Shown here: in pieces, positions 8,668 to 15,908 of the stretch | Layout of the letters: every line of letters starts with the position of its first letter | How positions within the stretch are numbered: the first letter of the stretch is position 1 | NCBI GenBank assembly: GCA_016932385.1 | Contig: JAFGCY010000084.1 | Location: forward strand, 1 to 64,000 | Length of the DNA: 64,000 nucleotides | Origin: a bacterium | Lineage (GTDB): Bacteria; 4484-113; JAFGCY01 | Reading direction: 5' to 3' | Translations under genes and position numbers: made by a program | The notes under the pieces: generated by a model | Database searches by the model: none | What the model saw: the letters and a program-made list of their open reading frames with translations, nothing else | What the model was told of the DNA's origin: nothing

Positions 8668-10272
8668 ATGGCTACGCATCCCGCAAGTACGTGTTTCCGG
8701 CTGGCGTACGGGTTGATCCTCGCTGCCTGCCTGTTCCTGGCAGCGTGCCCCAGTGGCGGTGCATCACCGGTCGGCGGCACCGATGGGAAAACGACTGGCG
8801 GCCACCCGGCTACCACCATTCAGCGCCCGCAGGTTACGGTCGATCCCGGACCCAAGCCCGCTGCCGCCACGTTGGCTTACATCGGCAACTTCCGCGGCTT
8901 CCAGAAACCCTGTGGTTGCGCGGTGCAGCAGAGCGGCGGCCTGTTCCGGCTGGGCAGCGTCAGCGAGCAGCTCGACGGCTGGTTCGCCGATCCCGAGAAG
9001 ACAATCCCGCTAGATGGGGCGACCCCTCTCTACGAGCCGCCGGAGGATCTGGTCCGGCCCGAGCCGCTGTGGTTCGTGGAATGCGGCAACTTCGCGGATC
9101 CAAACGCGCATTTCCCGGTCGAGCGTGTCAAGACGCACCTGGCGGCGCTTGAGCATCTGATCCCGCGCGGACTGAAAGCCGCCGTACTCGGCAGCAGCGA
9201 ACTGCAGCTGCCGGTCGCCCACGTGCGCGAGGCGTTCGCGGAAACCGCGGTACCGATCGTCAGCTGCAATGTCACGTGCGATCCGGCGCTGCTGACGGTC
9301 AAGCCGTACCAGCAGATGGCCGAGGGTTGGTATCTGACCGGCCTGACCACCTGGAAACCCGCCACCATCGATCCGCCGGAGGAGCCCTGGTGGACGCTGG
9401 CCGATCCGCTGGAATCTGTCGCGGCCGTCGCAGCCGGACTACCCGCCGATGCCAACCTGATCGTTGTGGCGATGTACCAGGACGCCGAAGTAATCCGCCA
9501 GGCCGCCGCCTTGCCGGCCGTCGCGGTGGTGATCGGCCATAGCAGCGAGTTCGACAAACAATGGACGGAAGACCTGGCCCCGGCGATCGGCAACCCACCG
9601 GCCAAGGGCCTGTCGCTGAGACTGCTTTCGCTGACCGCGCGCACTGCCGACGGCCGCGGCACGGTAACCGACTGGGACATCCCGCTGGCCGACGGCTGGG
9701 CCGATGAGCAGTTCATGGTCGAGCTGGTCGATGCGGAACGCGATCTGGTCCGCCAGAAACTCACCGAGTTGATGGCGGCCAAGCAAGATGGCGGCTGGGA
9801 AAACGTTGACTGGGGTAGTGCCGAGAAATACCTGCCGGACAAGGAAGCCAAGTGGGAATTCTGGGCCGAGTCACCGCCGCATTATCTGGGCAGCCGCGCG
9901 TGTGTGGATTGCCACCCGCAAATCTATGCCAGCTGGCTCAAAACCCGCCATGCCGAGGCACTGGTTTCGCTGATGCAAAAGCAGGAGCATGAGACGCTGG
10001 ACTGCCTCAGCTGCCACGTCACGGGTTTACTGGAGCCTTCCGGTTACAATCCCGATGCTCCGGAGAAGGCACTGGGCGCCGTGTCCTGCGAAAGCTGCCA
10101 TGGACCCGGCTCAGTGCATGCCGGTCTGCAAGCCCTGGGGCGCGAAACGGGCGACCAGCACATCATTCGCGGTACTTTGGAGGGTTGCCTGGACTGCCAC
10201 GATGAATACAACAGCCCGGCTTTCGAGGCCACCTCGTATTGGCAGAAAATCAAGCACCAGACTCCGGACTAG
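8668..10272 (+). CDS. Lipoprotein: phosphoesterase-like half plus tetrahaem c554-type half
   Basis: This 534-residue protein starts with a lipoprotein signal (LFLAAC). The N-half (about 65-390) resembles the metallophosphoesterase/5'-nucleotidase-like domains often attached to c554-type cytochromes: GNFRGFQKPCGCAVQQSGGL, then AVLGSSELQLPVAHVREAF and PIVSCNVTC. The C-half carries four CxxCH haem motifs (CVDCH 412, CLSCH 446, CESCH 474, CLDCH 507), with cytochrome c554 features such as IYASWLKTRHAEAL. It should sit in the periplasm or on an outer surface, held by lipid. I cannot say whether the N-half keeps catalytic metal ligands. A CocE hydrolase lies divergently upstream. Confidence 0.8.
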   Translation: MATHPASTCFRLAYGLILAACLFLAACPSGGASPVGGTDGKTTGGHPATTIQRPQVTVDPGPKPAAATLAYIGNFRGFQKPCGCAVQQSGGLFRLGSVSEQLDGWFADPEKTIPLDGATPLYEPPEDLVRPEPLWFVECGNFADPNAHFPVERVKTHLAALEHLIPRGLKAAVLGSSELQLPVAHVREAFAETAVPIVSCNVTCDPALLTVKPYQQMAEGWYLTGLTTWKPATIDPPEEPWWTLADPLESVAAVAAGLPADANLIVVAMYQDAEVIRQAAALPAVAVVIGHSSEFDKQWTEDLAPAIGNPPAKGLSLRLLSLTARTADGRGTVTDWDIPLADGWADEQFMVELVDAERDLVRQKLTELMAAKQDGGWENVDWGSAEKYLPDKEAKWEFWAESPPHYLGSRACVDCHPQIYASWLKTRHAEALVSLMQKQEHETLDCLSCHVTGLLEPSGYNPDAPEKALGAVSCESCHGPGSVHAGLQALGRETGDQHIIRGTLEGCLDCHDEYNSPAFEATSYWQKIKHQTPD

Positions 10273-10292
10273 CAGCAGCTAAACCGCATAGC

Positions 10293-10769
10293 TTAGAAAC
10301 GGGTTCGATCGTAATAAGGAATATTCGTGCCGACCTCGGATTCGTGCAGCCAGCCTAAAAGGCCGCTCGGCGATTTGACCATCACCCATTCGCCTTCGGT
10401 TCTCTGGGCGTACAGCCGCGTGCCGACGAGGATCGTCAAGGGCGCGCTACTCACCGACGCCGCGCGATAGCTGTTGCCCCCGGGCGTGATGCGCAGGATC
10501 GCTGAATGCTGCGTATAAATCCAGTCGGTCTGAGGTTTTTCCTCTTTGTGCTGCTGCGCGGCATAGGTGACGGGCGGGGCTGGCGCGGAGGTGATCGGGG
10601 CTGTGACCACCGGAGCCGTTGTGGCCGCCGGACTGGCCGGGGTCGGCGTGGCCGGTTGGTTCACGGGTTGAGGTTGCCTTGCCCGATACACCGGCCAAAG
10701 CGAGAAACCGGCGAATAGCAGAGCGATGACAGCGATTAAAACCAAAATAACGCGGAATCCACCTGACAT
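10293..10769 (-). CDS. Membrane-anchored SH3-like (SH3b) protein
   Basis: This 158-residue protein has one N-terminal transmembrane segment (FRVILVLIAVIALLFAGFSL), a Pro/Ala/Thr-rich spacer of about 45 residues, and a C-terminal SH3b-like fold (AILRITPGGNSYRA, GTRLYAQRTEGEWVMVKSPSGLLGWLHESEV). Such domains bind peptidoglycan or peptides in the envelope. The ATG at 10769 is chosen because GGGAG lies upstream at a fitting distance. The gene is convergent with the cytochrome gene, and the gap of 20 bases leaves little room for a terminator. Confidence 0.7.
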   Translation of the reverse strand: MSGGFRVILVLIAVIALLFAGFSLWPVYRARQPQPVNQPATPTPASPAATTAPVVTAPITSAPAPPVTYAAQQHKEEKPQTDWIYTQHSAILRITPGGNSYRAASVSSAPLTILVGTRLYAQRTEGEWVMVKSPSGLLGWLHESEVGTNIPYYDRTRF

Positions 10770-10864
10770 AGCTTGCTCCCAAAAGGCGCCTAACCGCAAT
10801 TACAGCGCCCCTACGTAAACATTATAGACCGGAAACCTTCGGTTTGGTTCCCCGCGCCGTTGCT

Positions 10865-10870
10865 TATAAT
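10865..10870 (+). promoter_or_regulatory. -10 hexamer TATAAT for ruvC, leaderless type
   Basis: A consensus -10 ends 6 bases before the ruvC ATG at 10877, with no room for a Shine-Dalgarno. Confidence 0.6.
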
Positions 10871-10876
10871 CAGGCA

Positions 10877-11365
10877 ATGCGCATCCTGGGCATTGATCCC
10901 GGTTATCACCGATGCGGATTCGCCGTTGTAACCACCGGCGAGCGCCAGCCGGACCTGCTGGGCAGCGGTACGATCACGACCAAACGCGGTGACGCCCTGC
11001 CCGTGCGCCTGCACGCCCTGGCGTTGGAGCTGGACCGGCTGATTCTGGAGTGGCAGCCGGACTGCCTGGCGGTGGAAGAGCTGTATTTTGCCAAGAACGT
11101 CAAGACCGGCATCGGCGTCGCCCAGGCGCGCGGAGTCGTGCTGGAACACAGCGCCGCCGCCGGCCTGCCCGTCGCGGAGTACGCGCCGTCCGTCGTCAAA
11201 AGTCAGCTGACCGGCAACGGCCAGGCGGACAAGCAGCAGATTGCATTCATGGTCGGCCGCTGGTTCAAGCTCGATGACCAGTCGCGCTTGGACGATGAAC
11301 TCGACGCGATCGCCGTTGCGCTCTGCCATGCGATGCGCGCCAGCATTCCCGATCAACTGCGCTAG
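10877..11365 (+). CDS. ruvC: Holliday junction resolvase RuvC
   Basis: This 162-residue endonuclease cuts Holliday junctions during recombinational repair. The acidic active site is visible: Asp7 in GIDPGY, a Glu in VEELYF (67 or 68), and the C-terminal acids in LDDELDAIAVALCH (140-143). The wedge region QLTGNGQADK is also present. Length is normal for the family. The start is set by the TATAAT hexamer. ruvA lies 2 kb downstream on the same strand behind two unrelated genes, and ruvB is not in the window. Confidence 0.96.
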   Translation: MRILGIDPGYHRCGFAVVTTGERQPDLLGSGTITTKRGDALPVRLHALALELDRLILEWQPDCLAVEELYFAKNVKTGIGVAQARGVVLEHSAAAGLPVAEYAPSVVKSQLTGNGQADKQQIAFMVGRWFKLDDQSRLDDELDAIAVALCHAMRASIPDQLR

Positions 11366-11410
11366 ATAAAAAAGCCAAACTGAACCAACGCTGTTCTTGG
11401 GAGGGATAAC

Positions 11411-12643
11411 ATGTTCAAGCTTCATGCGCGTTCGCCGCTGGTGCATGGTGGCAGCTATCTGCCTTTCCTGCTTGTCTTCCTGGTAGCCACCGGGCTAGCT
11501 TGGCCGTCGGCGGCACGAGCGCAAGACGATGATAGCGCCGAGCCGGGCGACATCACTCCGGCGGCGGACCCGGCCGATGACGAGCTCGACGAGATCTGGG
11601 AAAGCTACCTACCGCCGATGCCGCTGATCACCACCAATGAGTTGACCAAGACCGAGCTCTACCGCGAAAGGGACGGCGAGCTGGCGGCAACCATCTTCAC
11701 CCCCCGCCTGGAAGACCTCAACACGATGGAGGGCTTTCCGGCCATGGATCTCCACGGGTTTATCGGCTATACCAGCGGGCTCGACCCGGCGTTTGAGAAT
11801 CTGGCGCTGGAATTGGCGCGCTGGCAGCACCCGGAAGACGCGACGGATGTCGCCAGCATCCAATTGCTGCAGATCCACACGTACTGCAACGACCCGGAAA
11901 TGAAAGGCATGCCCGAGATCACGGTGCTTGGCGATGCCACCAGCCTCTACGGCGACGTCTATGAGGTGATCATCCTGCATCCGCTGAACGTGCCCCTGGC
12001 CGGAGCCCATGTAATTCCAGTCGACCCCTGCGACAGCTTCGGTGTCACGATGCTGATGCTGGGAAGCCTAGCCTCCGACAGGTGGGTGATGCCCGAGCCT
12101 GTCGAGATCGACTACGATGCGCTGTCCGAGGAGGAGCAGTACTTCACCATTCTGCCTGAGTATTTGCCGCCGGTTGACCTGCAGTCGGTCAGCCTGCTGG
12201 AAACCTACAAGATCGTCGGCGGCGAAGGCGGGACGATCGGGCGGCTGGCTGTTCCGGCCTGGGCCTATGCCGACAGCGAAGCCGGTTTTCCGGCGCTGGA
12301 CCTGTACGAGTTCATGCACGAGGCGGTTCGGGAGGATATGTCCTTCGCCAATCTCGGCGTCAAGCTGGCCTGGGAGGATGTCCCCGCGGACATGGTCAGC
12401 CTGCCCAGTTGGCAGCTGATGATCACACACCTGTTCTGCGGCTATCCCGATAACGAGGAGTTTACGCCGGAACTGGAGCATTATGGATACAGCACGTTCC
12501 TGTTCGGTGACGAAAGAGATTGCGTATTGGTGCATCCACGCAACATTCCGATCGCGGGGGCCATCATCACCCCCGAAAACAACGATCGCGATTTCATCAA
12601 CCTGCTGACCGCGGTGGGCGAGTTGATTTATTACTTCCGCTAG
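11411..12643 (+). CDS. Secreted protein with two copies of an unrecognised ~180-residue repeat
   Basis: This 410-residue protein has a Sec signal (ending near AARAQDD). Two related units follow, about 60-225 and 235-408. Each has a segment like DLHGFIGYTSGLDPAFENLA or DLYEFMHEAVREDMSFANLG, then an IHTYC or THLFC cysteine segment, then a beta-rich close such as HPLNVPLAGAHV or HPRNIPIAGAII. The next gene encodes one more copy. I recognise no family. A strong Shine-Dalgarno (GGGAGGGATAAC) precedes the ATG. The gene begins 45 bases after ruvC and may be co-transcribed with it. Confidence 0.75.
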   Translation: MFKLHARSPLVHGGSYLPFLLVFLVATGLAWPSAARAQDDDSAEPGDITPAADPADDELDEIWESYLPPMPLITTNELTKTELYRERDGELAATIFTPRLEDLNTMEGFPAMDLHGFIGYTSGLDPAFENLALELARWQHPEDATDVASIQLLQIHTYCNDPEMKGMPEITVLGDATSLYGDVYEVIILHPLNVPLAGAHVIPVDPCDSFGVTMLMLGSLASDRWVMPEPVEIDYDALSEEEQYFTILPEYLPPVDLQSVSLLETYKIVGGEGGTIGRLAVPAWAYADSEAGFPALDLYEFMHEAVREDMSFANLGVKLAWEDVPADMVSLPSWQLMITHLFCGYPDNEEFTPELEHYGYSTFLFGDERDCVLVHPRNIPIAGAIITPENNDRDFINLLTAVGELIYYFR

Positions 12644-12699
12644 CTACCGTCGGCGGTTACCTCGGCTACACTTAGTACAGCAAACATGAGAGGTGCTAT

Positions 12700-13323
12700 A
12701 TGTTGACCTTTGCATCCCCGCTGTGGCGTACGCCGGCCGCCCGGATCGCCCTGTTGGTCCTGTTGGTTTTCGCCTGCCTGCTATGCGGCGCTGGCGCGGC
12801 ACAGGCTCAGGAAAGCGATCTCACCGCCGAGGAGTATCTCGGCCTGTATGCGCCGCCCGTCGATATTTACACGACGGACTGGGTGGAGTCCTATGAGTGC
12901 TATCGCTACTCCGACGACGCGCTGGCGGTCGAGATCTTCGTGCCCGATTCCTCGCAGCTAGATGATGTCGAAGGCTTCTTCGCGATGGACCTGGCGGCGA
13001 TGATCGGCCACATCAGCGAGATCGATCCGGGCTTCACCGCCCTGGCCGAGGAATTGGCGGGTTGGGAAGCGCCGGCGGACAGCACGGACACGGCCTCGAT
13101 GCAGCTGGCGCTGATTCACGCGATTTGCGACAGCGAGGAATACGAGAACATGCCGGCCGCGACGGTGCTGGGCGACAGCACCAGCCTGCTGGGCTTCGAT
13201 TATGAGTTCGTGATCTACCATCCGTACAACGTTCCGTTGGTCTGCGCGCTGATCTACACCGAGGACGCCGACCCGCTGGGCATCGCCCTGTTGATGGCCG
13301 GCAGCCTGATTCTGACGCAGTAG
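12700..13323 (+). CDS. Secreted single-repeat paralog of the preceding gene
   Basis: This 207-residue protein has a long Sec signal (ending near GAAQAQES) and one copy of the repeat: FAMDLAAMIGHISEIDPGFT, LALIHAIC, ATVLGDSTSLLGFDYEFVIY and HPYNVPLVCALI. It aligns best with the first unit of its neighbour (TVLGDATSLYGDVYEVII, HPLNVPLAGAHV). It looks like a tandem duplicate. AGAGGTG lies before the ATG. The function is unknown. The cysteine in the IHxxC position is kept in all three copies. Confidence 0.75.
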   Translation: MLTFASPLWRTPAARIALLVLLVFACLLCGAGAAQAQESDLTAEEYLGLYAPPVDIYTTDWVESYECYRYSDDALAVEIFVPDSSQLDDVEGFFAMDLAAMIGHISEIDPGFTALAEELAGWEAPADSTDTASMQLALIHAICDSEEYENMPAATVLGDSTSLLGFDYEFVIYHPYNVPLVCALIYTEDADPLGIALLMAGSLILTQ

Positions 13324-13334
13324 CCGCCATCGCG

Positions 13335-13340
13335 TATACT
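13335..13340 (+). promoter_or_regulatory. -10 hexamer TATACT for ruvA, leaderless type
   Basis: The hexamer ends 7 bases before the ruvA ATG at 13348 and lies in the short gap after the preceding stop codon. Confidence 0.5.
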
Positions 13341-13347
13341 CACGGCG

Positions 13348-13956
13348 ATGATCGCGGCACTCTACGGCACGGTGGAACATCGGCGCGACGACGGGCAGCT
13401 GGAGCTGCGTTGCGGCCCGGTGGTTCTGGAGCTGACGCTGCCGGTCAGCCAGGCGCGCGAGCTGCGGCCGGGCGACGAGGCGGAGTTGTTCACGCACCTG
13501 CAGCTGTCCACGACGGCGGACAGCATCCGGCTCTACGGCTTTACCAGCCGGGTCAGCCGCGAGTTGTTCGCCACGCTGCTGACCGGTCCCGGCGTCGGCC
13601 CGCGGGTGGCGCTGGCGCTGCTGGAGCTGGGCGCCGCCGGCCTGGTGGCGGCGGTCCGCGACGGGGATGAAAAGGCGCTGACCAGCGTCAAGGGCGTCGG
13701 CCCGAAGCTGGCCAAGAAGATCATCCTCGAGCTCTCCGAGAAAGTCGGCCAGGAATTCGCCCAGGTCGCCCGGGCCGAAGCGCGCCGCGTGGCCGAACAG
13801 CCGACGGAGGTCGGCGACGCGTTGGACGCCGTGGTCGCGCTGGGCTATCCGCGCCCGCAGGCCGAGCAGGCGCTGGCCAAGGTGCGCGAAAGTTATGACG
13901 GGACGGAAACCACTGCGTTGATCCGCCGGATGCTGTCCGTGCTGTCAGGCATGTAA
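13348..13956 (+). CDS. ruvA: Holliday junction branch migration protein RuvA
   Basis: This 202-residue DNA-binding subunit of the RuvAB branch-migration complex has an N-terminal OB-like domain (MIAALYGTVEHR, LRPGDEAELFTHLQL), two helix-hairpin-helix motifs (TGPGVGPRVALALLE and VKGVGPKLAKKIILEL), and a C-terminal RuvB-contacting three-helix domain (ALDAVVALGYPRPQAEQAL). Length is typical. It carries its own -10 hexamer, so it need not depend on ruvC transcription. The usual partner ruvB is absent here, because the following gene is convergent. Confidence 0.96.
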   Translation: MIAALYGTVEHRRDDGQLELRCGPVVLELTLPVSQARELRPGDEAELFTHLQLSTTADSIRLYGFTSRVSRELFATLLTGPGVGPRVALALLELGAAGLVAAVRDGDEKALTSVKGVGPKLAKKIILELSEKVGQEFAQVARAEARRVAEQPTEVGDALDAVVALGYPRPQAEQALAKVRESYDGTETTALIRRMLSVLSGM

Positions 13957-13960
13957 CGGG

Positions 13961-15049
13961 CTATTGCCGGAAGGTGAACTCGGCGATCGGGTCCCGCGGC
14001 AGCTCGACCACCGGCGCGCTGTTCTGCTCCTGAACGCGCGCCAAGCCGGCGAAAGCGAAGATATTGGTTTCCAGTTTGTGCTGCGGCCAAATCTCGCGCC
14101 AGTGCAGGTCCACGTCGCGCAGGATCACGTCCAGGCCGTCGACGACGAGTGCGTCCAGATACTTCAGCAGCTTGAGCCGCGCGATACTGGCCGAAACCCG
14201 CGGCTTGGCATAGCGCCCCTGGGGAAGCTGGATTTCGTCCCACGGCGTTTCCGTCAAGTCGACCCGGGCCAGTTCCTGAATCCGCAGCACATCCTGCTCG
14301 ATCGCCTGGTCCATGCTGTAGCGCACTAAAAGCGCCGCTTCCAGGCGCTTGAGGGCCAGCGATAACTCGTCGCAACCGGTGGGTACATGGCTTTCGGGAT
14401 TGGGTAGCGTCTCCGGCTCGAAGCCCAGATAGATCATCGCCAGCCGGTTGTATTCGTTGTCGTAATAATGTTGCAGCGCGGCGGTCCGTTCGGCGTCCGG
14501 CGCGGGAGTGAGTTCCTCGCGCAGCGCCGCCGCCGTACCGGCCAAATCGAACTCCAGGTCCTGCTCCGGCCAGACCTCGGTCCAGGCGGATTCCAGCTCC
14601 GCCACCGCCCGGGCGATACCGGCATAGGCTTCGCGCCACCGCTGGCGTTCGGCCTGATGCGCCGTGTGAAAACCCTCGATCTGCGGCGCCAACAGCTCGA
14701 TGTTGGCGGTATCCCGGCGCGTCAGCACCTCCAGCATCTCGGCGGCGAACTCCAGGGAGGTCTGGCTCTGGCAGCGCAGGCTGTACCAGGCCGCGCGCTC
14801 CTCTTGCGCGGCGGCGATGATACCATGGTATGCCGGTATCACGGTATCTTCGCAGACCCGCGGCGCGGGCGGTTCGGCGGGCAGTTCCACCTCGTCCTGT
14901 TCCGCCACATAGGCCTGGACCGTAGCCTGCCAGCAGGCGGCATGAAACTCGCGATAGGCGCGGGCATCGATCTGGGCCACCAGCTCGCAACCGGAACTGA
15001 ATAGGCAGACGCACGCCGCACCGGTCACCAGCAGGCGGGTTAATCCCAT
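13961..15049 (-). CDS. Unknown lipoprotein with internal duplication
   Basis: This 362-residue lipoprotein (lipobox LFSSGC) is helical and rich in Glu, Ala and Trp. The two halves look related: ESAWTEVWPEQDLEFDLAGT near residue 175 matches DLHWREIWPQHKLETNIFAF near residue 325, so an old duplication is likely. I recognise no family. The start overlaps the end of the upstream carboxypeptidase gene by 10 bases, behind GAGGTGGG. The two are therefore an operon, and a role at the cell wall is plausible from context only. Confidence 0.72.
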   Translation of the reverse strand: MGLTRLLVTGAACVCLFSSGCELVAQIDARAYREFHAACWQATVQAYVAEQDEVELPAEPPAPRVCEDTVIPAYHGIIAAAQEERAAWYSLRCQSQTSLEFAAEMLEVLTRRDTANIELLAPQIEGFHTAHQAERQRWREAYAGIARAVAELESAWTEVWPEQDLEFDLAGTAAALREELTPAPDAERTAALQHYYDNEYNRLAMIYLGFEPETLPNPESHVPTGCDELSLALKRLEAALLVRYSMDQAIEQDVLRIQELARVDLTETPWDEIQLPQGRYAKPRVSASIARLKLLKYLDALVVDGLDVILRDVDLHWREIWPQHKLETNIFAFAGLARVQEQNSAPVVELPRDPIAEFTFRQ

Positions 15050-15834
15050 GTACCCACCTCGCCGGCATAGAGGCCGTTCTGCTTCAATACCAATTCCGCG
15101 TCCCGAAAACCGTCCTGGACGCCGTCACTGCCCAGCGTGATCACGATGTAATTGCGGCCGTTGGTGTTGTAGTACAGGATCAGGCAGCGACCGGCGGCGC
15201 GCGTATAGCCCGTCTTGCCGCCCAGCAGGCCCGTGTGCCGGTCGTAAAGCGGCTTGAGGGTGCCGTCGTAGGTCTTGCCTCCCAGTTCGACCTGCTTCAG
15301 GTGCACCACGCGGCGGATCGAGGGATAGAGCATCGCCACGCGCGCCAGGATCAGCAGGTCGTCCATCGTCGAGTACTGCTCGCCGCCGGGCAGGCCCGAG
15401 GCGTTGGCAAAGTGGGTGTTGACCATGCCCAGCTCCAGCGCTTTAGCGTTCATCGCCTGGGCGAAGCTGGTCTCGTCGCCGGCGGCGTAGCGCGCGATGA
15501 TCTTGCAAACGCGGTTATTGGAGGGCACCAGCGCCATTTCAAGCATCTTGTCGGCGCGCATCGTGTCGACGCCGAAGATCTCGCGCTCCTCGGCGTTGAG
15601 GATATAGCGGCCGTCGAAACGCAGCCGCTCGCAGGCCAACACGGCGGTCATCAGCTTGGTCAGGCTGGCAATCGGCTGCTGCTGCTGGCGATTGTGCACG
15701 ACCACGATCGTTTCGGCGTCGATGTCGTAGATCAGGTAGGCCTTGAGGGTCAGTTCGCTGTCCGCCGTTTCCTGGGCGTGCACCGGCAGGCCCAACAGGA
15801 CCAGCAGCAAGCCCACGCAGGCGATCCGGCGCAT
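15040..15834 (-). CDS. D-alanyl-D-alanine carboxypeptidase (PBP5-like, S11 family)
   Basis: This 264-residue enzyme trims the terminal D-Ala of peptidoglycan stem peptides. A Sec signal ends at VHAQ. The three S11 motifs are present: SLTK (57-60, nucleophile Ser57), SNN (105-107) and KTG (207-209, in LLGGKTGYTRAAG). The C-terminal PBP5_C domain found in DacA/DacF is missing, so this is a catalytic domain only. I chose the ATG at 15834, since TAGAAT lies 8 bases upstream and the signal peptide begins there. It heads an operon with the lipoprotein gene downstream. Confidence 0.9.
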   Translation of the reverse strand: MRRIACVGLLLVLLGLPVHAQETADSELTLKAYLIYDIDAETIVVVHNRQQQQPIASLTKLMTAVLACERLRFDGRYILNAEEREIFGVDTMRADKMLEMALVPSNNRVCKIIARYAAGDETSFAQAMNAKALELGMVNTHFANASGLPGGEQYSTMDDLLILARVAMLYPSIRRVVHLKQVELGGKTYDGTLKPLYDRHTGLLGGKTGYTRAAGRCLILYYNTNGRNYIVITLGSDGVQDGFRDAELVLKQNGLYAGEVGTWD

Positions 15835-15842
15835 CGCGCGGT

Positions 15843-15848
15843 ATTCTA
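15843..15848 (-). promoter_or_regulatory. -10 hexamer TAGAAT, leaderless type
   Basis: On the minus strand TAGAAT ends 8 bases before the carboxypeptidase ATG at 15834, with no Shine-Dalgarno between. Confidence 0.5.
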
Positions 15849-15908
15849 GCAGAGCCAGGGCCGGGATTTCATCCATCGCCGTTAAGACACCCCGCGGTCC
15901 CGGCCGGT

